Shown here one piece after another: positions 43,476-51,051 of a DNA stretch of 64,000 nt. Position numbers and translations under genes: made by a program. Within the stretch, counting starts at the first letter, position 1. Each line of letters opens with the position of its first letter. The stretch comes from Haliea salexigens DSM 19537. Lineage in GTDB: Bacteria > Pseudomonadota > Gammaproteobacteria > Pseudomonadales > Halieaceae. The stretch is taken from positions 62,001 through 126,000 of the forward strand of contig NZ_AUHJ01000002.1 in assembly GCF_000423125.1 (NCBI RefSeq), in the 5' to 3' direction. The notes beneath the pieces are model-generated. The model searched no databases. It was not told the DNA's origin and saw only the letters and a list, made by a program, of their open reading frames with translations.

Positions 43476-44309
43476 ATGACCGACGTACCGAGTTACACAG
43501 CCAATCAACGCCTGCTGGACCCGCGCCGGCTCGGCACCACAACCATGCTCAGCAGCACCTCCAAATACCTCAACCACCCGCGTCTGCGGCACTGGGTGGC
43601 GGTGGAGTCGCTGCGCCGCAACGGTCCGGATATGGATCATTACGGTGGGCCGCTGGAGATCATTGATATCTTCCGCGAGCTGGACGATGTCGACGAGATC
43701 AATAGGCTTTTCAAAGAGGCCCGGGCACGCGACAGTGCGCTCGATGCCTGGTTTGAAGCGCGTTTCCTCATCCCGCATGATTTGCAGGCACTCGCGGAGC
43801 TGCCCGAAGGCACGCTGGGCCGCGAGTATCAGAAAATGCTGGCCGAGCAGGGTCTGCAGGCGGACTTCCTGCCCTTCGAAAGCACGGCCACGGATTACGA
43901 CTACTTCCATCGCCGTCACAGCCAGACCCACGATATAGAGCACCTGGTGATAGGCTACCGCTACGACCCGTTGGGAGAGTTTGCCCTGATCGCCGCGCGT
44001 ACAACCAACCTGCTCAAGGCACTGGGGCAGGAACTGGGCGAGCACCTCTCGGTGGTCTCCACCCTGTTGGTGGCAACCGGCATGTCGCGTTTCGGCTGCC
44101 ATTACCCGCACCTGCTGCCTTCATTGTACAAGGCGCTGGGGGAGGGCAATCGTATCGGGGAGGCATTGAACACACCCCTGTTCATGCCTCGCTATGAGGA
44201 CATGTTCGAGTGGCCGCTCGAAGACGTACGCGAGCATTTCGGCGTGGTACACGGTCCTGAGTTCGAAGACACCATGTGGTCGCTGGGGGAGTATTTCGAC
44301 GCAGCGTGA
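43476..44309 (+). CDS. Coq4-family protein
   Basis: 277 residues, soluble or peripheral. The Coq4 signature HD-x2-H-x11-E is exact: His152, Asp153, His156 and Glu168 (HDIEHLVIGYRYDPLGE), preceded by the usual FRRHSQ-like segment. In eukaryotes Coq4 binds zinc and acts in ubiquinone biosynthesis; recent work ascribes decarboxylation/hydroxylation of the quinone ring to it. The role of bacterial homologues is less clear, and no other ubiquinone gene is near. It follows the AraC-type gene by 120 bp and ends at a strong hairpin. Confidence 0.85.
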   Translation: MTDVPSYTANQRLLDPRRLGTTTMLSSTSKYLNHPRLRHWVAVESLRRNGPDMDHYGGPLEIIDIFRELDDVDEINRLFKEARARDSALDAWFEARFLIPHDLQALAELPEGTLGREYQKMLAEQGLQADFLPFESTATDYDYFHRRHSQTHDIEHLVIGYRYDPLGEFALIAARTTNLLKALGQELGEHLSVVSTLLVATGMSRFGCHYPHLLPSLYKALGEGNRIGEALNTPLFMPRYEDMFEWPLEDVREHFGVVHGPEFEDTMWSLGEYFDAA

Positions 44310-44326
44310 AGCGCCGCGGCCGCGCT

Positions 44327-44357
44327 GCGCACGGTAAACCACCGTGCGCGGTTTGTT
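44327..44357 (+). terminator. Hairpin terminator after the Coq4-like gene
   Basis: GCGCACGGT (44327-44335) pairs with ACCGTGCGC (44341-44349) around AAACC, followed by the T/G-rich GGTTTGTTG. A nine-base GC-rich stem 17 bases after the stop fits an intrinsic terminator, although the T run is imperfect. The ammonium channel ATG lies 51 bases beyond. Confidence 0.6.
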
Positions 44358-44407
44358 GTGCGCCGTCGTTGTGCAATAATCTTGCCGCCTTTCCTGCTGC
44401 GATAATA

Positions 44408-45721
44408 ATGATGATGCGATCTCTTCTGCGGTTTCCGTTTGTGGTTTTCCCGTTCCTGCTGCCTGCCCAGTCCGCCTGGGCGGCGGACATCAGCGCCGCC
44501 AACACCGCGTGGATGTTGACGGCCACGGCACTTGTTCTGTTTATGACACTCCCCGGGCTGTCGCTGTTCTACGGTGGCCTGGTGCGGGTGCGCAACGTGC
44601 TGTCTGTTTTGATGCAGTGCTTTGCCCTCACGGCCTTGATGTCGCTGCTCTGGTTTGTCGCCGGTTATTCACTGGCGTTTGGTTCATCCGGCGTGGAGCA
44701 GGGGCCGTGGCTTGGTGACCTGGGAAACCTGTTTCTGGCCGCCGTATCCATGGAGAGTAATTCGGGTGATATTCCCGAGTCGCTTTTTGTCATGTTCCAA
44801 ATGACCTTTGCGGTAATTACCCCGGCGTTGATCGTCGGCGGGTTTGCGGAACGCATACGGTTTTCTGCCATGCTGGTGTTCAGTGCCGCCTGGATGCTGC
44901 TGGTTTACGCACCGGTTTGTCACTGGGTGTGGGGCGGTGGCTGGCTCGGTTCCATGGGGCTGCAGGATTTTGCCGGTGGCACTGTGGTGCATATCACGGC
45001 GGCGGTGGCGGCGCTGGTTGCCGCGCTGATGTTGGGGCCGCGCCGCGGTTTTGGCAGTGTTGCCATGCCGCCGCACAACCTGACCATGACCGTGACCGGT
45101 GCAGGCATGCTCTGGGTAGGCTGGTTCGGCTTCAATGCCGGCTCCGCGGTGGCCGCCGACGGCAGCGCCGCCATGGCGATGCTGGTGACCCATTTGTCGG
45201 CCGCCTGTGGCTCACTGGCGTGGATGACCATGGAGTGGATCCGCCACGGCAAGCCTTCGGTGCTGGGTATCGTCACCGGTATGGTAGCGGGCCTCGGCAC
45301 TATCACGCCGGCCTCGGGTTCGGTCGGCCCGGCCGCTGCGGTGGTCATCGGCCTGAGTGCCGGTATCATCTGTTATTATGCCACCCTCACCCTGAAGAAC
45401 CGGCTGAAAATTGACGACAGCCTCGACGTATTCCCGGTCCACGGGGTGGGTGGCATTCTGGGTACCTTGCTGGCGGGTGTTTTCTGTTCGCCCAATCTGG
45501 GTATATTCAGCGGCAACGGTTTCTCCGAGGGCATCAGTTCCATCGGCGGTCAGTTGGCGGTGCAGGCCACCGGCGTTGTGGCGACGTTCGCTTACACGGC
45601 AATTGTGAGTTATATCCTGTTCAAGCTCGTAGACCGGGTTATTGGCCTGCGGGTCGACGCGGAGCAGGAAACCGTGGGCCTCGACCTCGTGCTGCATGAC
45701 GAACGCGGCTACGATCTGTAG
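44408..45721 (+). CDS. amt: Ammonium channel (Amt family)
   Basis: 437 residues with a signal-like first segment (PFVVFPFLLPAQSAWAADIS) and eleven membrane helices. Family landmarks are LFYGGLVRVRNVLSVLMQ, FQMTFAVITPALIVGGFAERI, LQDFAGGTVVHITAA (Asp and first pore His) and DVFPVHGVGGILGTLLAGVF (second pore His). It conducts ammonium/ammonia into the cell. The start is the first of three consecutive ATG codons; none has a good ribosome site. No PII (glnK) gene lies beside it, unlike the common glnK-amtB pair. Confidence 0.94.
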   Translation: MMMRSLLRFPFVVFPFLLPAQSAWAADISAANTAWMLTATALVLFMTLPGLSLFYGGLVRVRNVLSVLMQCFALTALMSLLWFVAGYSLAFGSSGVEQGPWLGDLGNLFLAAVSMESNSGDIPESLFVMFQMTFAVITPALIVGGFAERIRFSAMLVFSAAWMLLVYAPVCHWVWGGGWLGSMGLQDFAGGTVVHITAAVAALVAALMLGPRRGFGSVAMPPHNLTMTVTGAGMLWVGWFGFNAGSAVAADGSAAMAMLVTHLSAACGSLAWMTMEWIRHGKPSVLGIVTGMVAGLGTITPASGSVGPAAAVVIGLSAGIICYYATLTLKNRLKIDDSLDVFPVHGVGGILGTLLAGVFCSPNLGIFSGNGFSEGISSIGGQLAVQATGVVATFAYTAIVSYILFKLVDRVIGLRVDAEQETVGLDLVLHDERGYDL

Positions 45722-45728
45722 CTGAGCA

Positions 45729-45764
45729 CCAGCCGGACTGCGGCCCTTGTCGCAGCCCGGCTGG
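45729..45764. terminator. Bidirectional hairpin between amt and the hydrolase operon
   Basis: CCAGCCGG-A-CTGCG pairs with CGCAG-C-CCGGCTGG (13 pairs, one mismatch, eight-base loop). It lies between convergent stops at 45721 and 45773, so it can serve both transcripts; no T run follows. Confidence 0.6.
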
Positions 45765-45772
45765 CGCACACA

Positions 45773-46675
45773 TCAGGTCCTCTGCGGGGTAAGGTGTTGC
45801 AAAAGGAAGGCCGTTTCGTCGCGGGCAACCTCGCTGAACAGTGGTTCCACATACACGCCGAAGTGCCCGCAGTCGTAACTGGCAATCTCCGCATTGGGGG
45901 CCAGCGCCGCGGCCTCGCGAATGGTCGCAGGTGAGATGAAAGCGTCGCGTTCCGCGATGGTGTAATGAATTGGGCAGCGAATATTCCCCGCCTGCTTCCC
46001 CGGCTTGTAGCTTGCCAGTTGAAACACAAAACGTGCCGCCACACGGTTGCGCCAGCCTGAGTCCGCTGGCGTGATGCTGGCGATGCCGGCGGCGGCGCCG
46101 GGCGAGGTCATGGCGGCATCGTCGTCGGGGTCGCCGATGGCCTGAATGTAGTGCGGCGAGAGCCCGAGGGCGCCGCGCAGGCTGTCCTTCAGCGCCGCGT
46201 AAAGTAGCCCGAGGGTTTTTTGCAGGGGCACTTTCTGCTGTGGCTTTTCGGCCCAGCAGAAGGGGATCTGTGCGACCACGGCAGCGATGCGGTGGTCGCG
46301 GGCAGCCACCGCCTGTACGTGAGCGCCGCCGAACGAGGTGCCCCACAGCCCGATTCTCTCCGGATCTATGCCCGGTTGCTGGCGCAAGGTGGCCACCGCC
46401 GCGTCCCAGTCCTGCAACTGGTGTTTGACACTGAGCAGCTGCCGCGGCTCGCCGGCGCTGGCACCGAAATGGCGGTAGTCAAACAGCAATACCGCGATAC
46501 CCGCCGCAGCGAAGGCTTCGGCGTAGGCGTCCAGGCGCTGGTCGCGCACGGCGGTAAAACCGTGTGCCATCACCACCCCGGGCGCCGGCCCGGTAGTGTC
46601 GGGGCGATAGAACCAGGCAGCGCAGCTGTCGTCGCCGCTGTTGAATGTCAGGTCGCTGCGCGTGAAGGTACTCAT
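45773..46675 (-). CDS. Alpha/beta hydrolase (dienelactone-hydrolase-like)
   Basis: 300 residues. Nucleophile Ser in GTSFGGAH (about 114), Asp in TIAERDAFI and His in CGHFGVYVEP form a normal triad; HGFTAVRDQRLDAYAEAF is typical of the DLH/X-Pro-like group that acts on esters or lactones. Its ATG overlaps the monooxygenase stop by four bases, so it is co-translated with it. A hydrolase paired with a monooxygenase suggests oxygenation to an ester or lactone and then hydrolysis, though the upstream enzyme has the FMO rather than BVMO fingerprint. Confidence 0.9.
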   Translation of the reverse strand: MSTFTRSDLTFNSGDDSCAAWFYRPDTTGPAPGVVMAHGFTAVRDQRLDAYAEAFAAAGIAVLLFDYRHFGASAGEPRQLLSVKHQLQDWDAAVATLRQQPGIDPERIGLWGTSFGGAHVQAVAARDHRIAAVVAQIPFCWAEKPQQKVPLQKTLGLLYAALKDSLRGALGLSPHYIQAIGDPDDDAAMTSPGAAAGIASITPADSGWRNRVAARFVFQLASYKPGKQAGNIRCPIHYTIAERDAFISPATIREAAALAPNAEIASYDCGHFGVYVEPLFSEVARDETAFLLQHLTPQRT

Positions 46676-48075
46676 GCCGCGCGCGCCTTTTCTGCAGTGG
46701 CGTCCACCAGCGTCGCTGGCGGCTGGCCGCTCTGGCGTCGTTTCATGCCGGCCTCTATTTCCTTGTCCAGCCGTCCCACGTAATGATCAAAGTGCAGCTG
46801 AATGGTGTGCCGTGGGCTGGGGTAGTAGTCCCGCAGATAGAAGGCTTCATCCGCCGCAATCATGGCCTCCATCTCATTTTCGGAGGGCGGGGCGTAGTCG
46901 CCTTTCAGGTAGGGCACGACCCAGCGCGCCTGTTGCTCCGCAAAATTGACCAGGGTGGGTAGCGACTGCGCCAGGCCCATATAGATCAGGTTGGGTACAC
47001 CGGGTATCAGCATCCGCTTGAACAGGCGCGGTGGCTGGTTGTCCTCGCTGGCCGTGAACTGCGGCTGGTCAAAGAAGGGGAAGCTGATTTTGTAGCCGGT
47101 GCACCAGACGATCACGTCGAATTCGTCGCTGCTGCCATCGGTGAAGTGGACGGTGTGGCCATCCAGTCGCTCAATGCCCGGGCGCGCATTGATGTCGCCA
47201 GAGCCGGCACGCTGCAGGAATTCGCCCGAGACCGTGCCATGGGCTTCCCAGGGCTGGTAGGTGGGCTGTGGCAGACCGTAGTCGCGGGGATTGCCAATCT
47301 GCTGCTTGACCACGCGGCTCATCAGCCAGTGCTGGATCTTGCGCGGCACCCAGGCGGGAAGCATGTTCTTGTCACCGGGCTTGCCGTTGATGTACTTGGG
47401 AAACACCCATACGCCGCGGCGCATGGAAATGTGCAGGGTGCTGGCCATGTAACGCATCGACAACTCTGAGGCGATATCCATCGCCGAGTTCCCGGAGCCC
47501 ACCACCAGCACGCGTTTGTCGCGCATATCGATAGGATCGAAGGGCGTATTGTAGCTGTGGGCGTGGATTTGCTCGCCGGCGAAGTGGCCGGGATAAGCGG
47601 GTTCCGGCCAGCGCGGGTCCCAGTGATGACCGTTGGCTACCAGCAGCACATCGTAGCGGCGAGTTTCGCCGTCGCTTGTGGTGACCGACCAGTGGCCATC
47701 GGCTTCCCGGTGCGCCCGCTCGACGCGCGTGTTGAAGGTGATGGTGTCGCGCAGGCCGAAATGATCTGTGTAGTCGTTAAGGTAATCGAAAATCTCGCTG
47801 TGGTGCGGGTAGTCCGGCCAGTTTTCCGGCACCGGGTATTCCTGCATACCCATGCGAAACTTTGACGTATCGATATGCAGACTCTGGTAGCAGGCCGACA
47901 TACCGTTGGGGTTGCGGTAGTACCAATTGCCCCCGATATTGTCAGATGCCTCGAAGCAGTCATAGGCTATGCCTCCTTCCTTGAGGCGCTTGATGGTGGT
48001 GATTCCGCTGGGGCCGGCGCCAATCACACAGCACAATGGGCCGCTGTTATCGGTGGGGCGAAAACCGTTGCTCAT
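46672..48075 (-). CDS. Flavin-containing monooxygenase (FMO type)
   Basis: 467 residues. FAD site GAGPSG near residue 20, NADPH site VVGSGNSAMD near 190, and the FMO identifying motif FAGEQIHAHSY (FxGxxxHxxxY) just ahead of it; WCTGYKISFPF is the late motif. It would oxygenate a soft nucleophile or ketone with NADPH and O2. Start at 48075 follows GGAG and lies one base after the TetR stop. Middle gene of the TetR-FMO-hydrolase operon. Confidence 0.92.
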   Translation of the reverse strand: MSNGFRPTDNSGPLCCVIGAGPSGITTIKRLKEGGIAYDCFEASDNIGGNWYYRNPNGMSACYQSLHIDTSKFRMGMQEYPVPENWPDYPHHSEIFDYLNDYTDHFGLRDTITFNTRVERAHREADGHWSVTTSDGETRRYDVLLVANGHHWDPRWPEPAYPGHFAGEQIHAHSYNTPFDPIDMRDKRVLVVGSGNSAMDIASELSMRYMASTLHISMRRGVWVFPKYINGKPGDKNMLPAWVPRKIQHWLMSRVVKQQIGNPRDYGLPQPTYQPWEAHGTVSGEFLQRAGSGDINARPGIERLDGHTVHFTDGSSDEFDVIVWCTGYKISFPFFDQPQFTASEDNQPPRLFKRMLIPGVPNLIYMGLAQSLPTLVNFAEQQARWVVPYLKGDYAPPSENEMEAMIAADEAFYLRDYYPSPRHTIQLHFDHYVGRLDKEIEAGMKRRQSGQPPATLVDATAEKARAA

Positions 48076-48076
48076 G

Positions 48077-48775
48077 TTACTTTCTCCGTGGGTTTGGCGA
48101 CCGCTTAGGGCCGGCTGGATTGTCGGGTTGACTGCTGTCGAGCAGATGCTCCAGCGCCGGTTTGAAGTCACCCAGCACCTGCGGCAGTGGGTTTTCTGCC
48201 AGTGCCTGCTGTAGCTGGGGCAAGCTATGCGCCGGTTGGCTTGCCAGGAACTGGTTGAGCAGTGTCTGGTGCCCCCCTGCGCGGGCTGCGGCCCTCAGGT
48301 AATTGCCGCTGACCGCGGCGCCCAGCGCCAGCTGGTTAACGCTGTAGTAGAGCTCGAGTGCCCTGCCGGGGGAAAACCCGCGCCGGCCAAGCACGGTTAT
48401 CAGTTGTTCCAGGTAGCGCGCTTCGATGTCACCGAACACTCCACCCTGCATGATCTGGCTGAGCAGCTCTGGCCAGTCGAGGGCGGTCTGGCAGGTGCTG
48501 CGGGCATGTTCGCGCAGAATGTCCTGCCAGGATTGGCCGCGATCGATAATGGGCTGCAGTTGCCCCTTGCGCTCCGTAACCAGGCGCAACAGGTGTTCTC
48601 TTCCCTCCACATAGCCATAGAGTGTTGCTACGCCAACCTTCAGGTGGCGGGCAACCGTCGCCATGTCGAGGTTGCCGGGCGCTATGGCGCAGGCCGTGTC
48701 GACGATAGCCTCCAGCGTCAAGCTGCGCGGCCTTCCGCGGCGTGGTGAGCTGGCATTTCTGGGTGAGGCGTTCAT
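48077..48775 (-). CDS. TetR-family transcriptional regulator
   Basis: 232 residues. A short basic lead (SSPRRGRPRSLT) opens the DNA-binding domain, with the recognition helix around MATVARHLKVGVATLYGYVEGREHLL. The C-terminal part is an all-helical ligand domain. It is the first gene of the operon with the monooxygenase and hydrolase and faces the BCCT gene divergently, so it probably represses its own operon until a substrate of the enzymes binds. An imperfect palindrome CGAA-CTGGT-TTCG lies at 48790-48802, just upstream. Confidence 0.9.
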   Translation of the reverse strand: MNASPRNASSPRRGRPRSLTLEAIVDTACAIAPGNLDMATVARHLKVGVATLYGYVEGREHLLRLVTERKGQLQPIIDRGQSWQDILREHARSTCQTALDWPELLSQIMQGGVFGDIEARYLEQLITVLGRRGFSPGRALELYYSVNQLALGAAVSGNYLRAAARAGGHQTLLNQFLASQPAHSLPQLQQALAENPLPQVLGDFKPALEHLLDSSQPDNPAGPKRSPNPRRK

Positions 48776-48924
48776 GCAGGGAATATTATCGAACTGGTTT
48801 CGGAAAAGAAATTGGCGGCGCAGGCTCGCGGTTCAGTGTGTTGGGCGAACCGGCCCTGTTTGCGCTTGCGTGGCGTTCCTGTGCTAGGGTTGGGCCCGTT
48901 GCTGATGAAAAGCGAGGTCAGGTT

Positions 48925-50526
48925 TTGCTCAACAGGCTGCAACGCGCGCTGGGACTGCAGACCATCCCGGCGGTGTTCTTCACCTCTGCCGCTGTGGCCG
49001 CCCTGTTTGTGGCGTTGGCGATTCCCTTTGATGCAGAGGTGGGTCAGGGTTTTGGCGCCGTTACCGCCTGGGTGGCACGCCATTTGGGCTGGTTCTACAT
49101 TCTGTCTGTGAGCGTGCTGCTGGCGTTCCTCATTTTTCTCGCGGTCAGCCGCTACGGCACTATTCGCCTGGGCAGTGACGACGCCTGCCCTGACTATTCC
49201 AATCTTACCTGGTTCACCATGCTCTTTGCCGCGGGGATTGGCACCATCCTCATGTTCTGGGGCGTAGCGGAGCCGATATCGCATTTTGCCCAGCCGCCGT
49301 TTTCCGGTGTGGAGCCCGAAAGCGAGCGTGCAGCGCGTGATGCAATGACCGTGGCGATGTACCACTTCGGCCTGCACACCTGGACCATCTTCGCCCTGCC
49401 GGGGTTGGCAATTGGCTACTTCGCCTACCGGCATGATCTGCCGATGCGCATCAGCAGCCTGTTCTACCCGCTGCTGGGGGAGCGCATCTACGGCCCCCTG
49501 GGTGCCGCCGTGGACGTTGTCGCGGTGCTGGGCACGCTGTTTGGTGTGGCGACTTCGCTGGGCCTGGGCACACTGCAGTTGAACAGTGGTCTCGCCTATC
49601 TGTTTCAGGTGCCCAAGACGGGTTGGGTACAGGTGGCGATCATTGCCTGTATCACCGGTGTTGCAGCCACTTCGGTGGCGCTGGGCCTGGACAAGGGCAT
49701 AAGGCGGCTTTCGCAGGCTAATATTGTGCTGTCGATTGTGTTGATTGTCTTTGTTGCCGTTGTCGGGCCGACCGTTTTTATTGCCGAGGGTATGGTGCAG
49801 ACGCTGGGTGATTACCTGGATGCCTTGCCCTGGCTGGCATTCTGGACCCAGGCGTTTTCGGAGTCGGATTGGCAGCGGCAGTGGACACTCTTCTATTGGG
49901 CCTGGACCATCTCGTGGGCGCCTTACGTCGGTATCTTCATCGCGCGCATTTCCCGTGGCCGTACCATCCGCGAATTTGTTGCGGGGGTGTTGCTGGCGCC
50001 CACGCTGTTCACGCTGGTGTGGTTTGGGGTATTTGGCCTGGCGGCAATCGATGTTGCCATGAGCGGCAAGGTGGAGCTGGCAGCACAGGTGCAGGATGAT
50101 CCTTCGGTAGCGATCTTTGCTTTTCTCTCCGTGTTTCCGCTTGCAGAACTTGCGTCGGCCCTGAGTGTGATCATTATCATTATTTTCTTCACCACTTCGT
50201 CGGACTCGGCTTCGCTGGTCATTGATCTGCTGACGCGTCGCGACGATCAACCGTCGCTGGTCCGCCAGCGGGTATTCTGGGCCCTGGCACAGGGTGGCAT
50301 TGCCGGCACGCTGCTGCTTGCGGGAGGGCTGGAAGCTTTGCAGAACGTGATTACCGCTCTGGGCCTGCCGTTCTGTGTGTTGTTGATTTTCATGGCGCTT
50401 TCACTACTGCGCGCGCTGCATGCTGATTACCGCGGCTACAGCGTGGGTGAACTGGTCTACGGAAGGGCCTATCCGCAGGTCGACGCAGCGCCGTCATCGC
50501 AGCAGGAGAAGGACGATGTACCGTAA
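48925..50526 (+). CDS. BCCT-family betaine/choline/carnitine transporter
   Basis: 533 residues from a TTG start, twelve membrane helices. BCCT motifs include FTMLFAAGIGTILMFWGVAEPISHF, YHFGLHTWTIFALPGLAIGYFAY and the aromatic box FYWAWTISWAPYVGIFIARISRGRTIREF. The last is the betaine/choline-binding helix region. The TTG at 48925 follows AGGTCAGG and lets the chain begin about 12 residues before helix 1; longer in-frame starts exist but overlap the TetR promoter. It takes up compatible solutes with Na+ or H+. A Usp gene overlaps its 3' end. Confidence 0.9.
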   Translation: MLNRLQRALGLQTIPAVFFTSAAVAALFVALAIPFDAEVGQGFGAVTAWVARHLGWFYILSVSVLLAFLIFLAVSRYGTIRLGSDDACPDYSNLTWFTMLFAAGIGTILMFWGVAEPISHFAQPPFSGVEPESERAARDAMTVAMYHFGLHTWTIFALPGLAIGYFAYRHDLPMRISSLFYPLLGERIYGPLGAAVDVVAVLGTLFGVATSLGLGTLQLNSGLAYLFQVPKTGWVQVAIIACITGVAATSVALGLDKGIRRLSQANIVLSIVLIVFVAVVGPTVFIAEGMVQTLGDYLDALPWLAFWTQAFSESDWQRQWTLFYWAWTISWAPYVGIFIARISRGRTIREFVAGVLLAPTLFTLVWFGVFGLAAIDVAMSGKVELAAQVQDDPSVAIFAFLSVFPLAELASALSVIIIIIFFTTSSDSASLVIDLLTRRDDQPSLVRQRVFWALAQGGIAGTLLLAGGLEALQNVITALGLPFCVLLIFMALSLLRALHADYRGYSVGELVYGRAYPQVDAAPSSQQEKDDVP

Positions 50527-50971
50527 TATTCTATTGGCTATTGATGTGGAGGATGAGGAAGAGGCAGAGCGCGCGCTGCGCGAGGGGAGTCGGTTGCTGG
50601 CTGAGGGTGGCAGCCTGCATCTGGCAACCGTGTTCGACCCCGGTGGCGCCAGCTTTTTCCCCCACGTGGCGGCCGACGCCTCGGAAGATATTGAGCAGCG
50701 CGCCCGCGACAGCTTGAGTGCCCTGGCAGAGAAACACCTGGCCTTCAACTCGGGTGCCACGTTGCACGTATTGGCGGGTAGCCCCGGAGAAAAGCTGGTA
50801 GCGCTGGCAGCCAGCATCGAAGCGGATTTGATACTGCTGGTGTCACGGGGAGCGGGTGGTCGCTGGCCGCTGCGGCGGGCTACGGTGGAGTGCGTCGCGG
50901 TCAGCGCACCCTGTGCCGTGTTGGTGTTGCCGGCGCCAGTGAAGGAGCCCCAGGAGGGCGGTGAATCCTGA
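50516..50971 (+). CDS. Single-domain universal stress protein
   Basis: 151 residues, MYRNILLAIDVEDEEEAERALREGSRL at the start and a late ILLVSRGAGGRWPLRRATVECVAVSAPCAVLVLP. The nucleotide loop is variant (SRGAGG), so ATP binding is uncertain. AGGAGAAGG precedes the ATG, which lies inside the last codons of the BCCT gene (11-base overlap). Usp proteins that follow osmolyte transporters are known to bind or tune them, for example TeaD with the ectoine transporter TeaABC, so a similar job is inferred. Confidence 0.9.
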   Translation: MYRNILLAIDVEDEEEAERALREGSRLLAEGGSLHLATVFDPGGASFFPHVAADASEDIEQRARDSLSALAEKHLAFNSGATLHVLAGSPGEKLVALAASIEADLILLVSRGAGGRWPLRRATVECVAVSAPCAVLVLPAPVKEPQEGGES

Positions 50972-51051
50972 GCGGGCTTGCCGTTGGGGCTGGAGGCCAG
51001 CTCACGGGGCGTTCATAATGCGCGGCTGGCAGCGATGCAACGAGTGAATAT

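Noticed and set aside
42750-44111. A 453-residue minus-strand frame spanning the AraC and Coq4-like genes
   Set aside because: Crosses two genes and their intergenic gap, which real genes would not do; both plus-strand products have family signatures.
48772-50250. A 492-residue minus-strand frame opposite the BCCT gene
   Set aside because: Low-complexity Gln/Arg/His-rich translation typical of an antisense shadow in GC-rich DNA; the plus strand encodes an unmistakable transporter.
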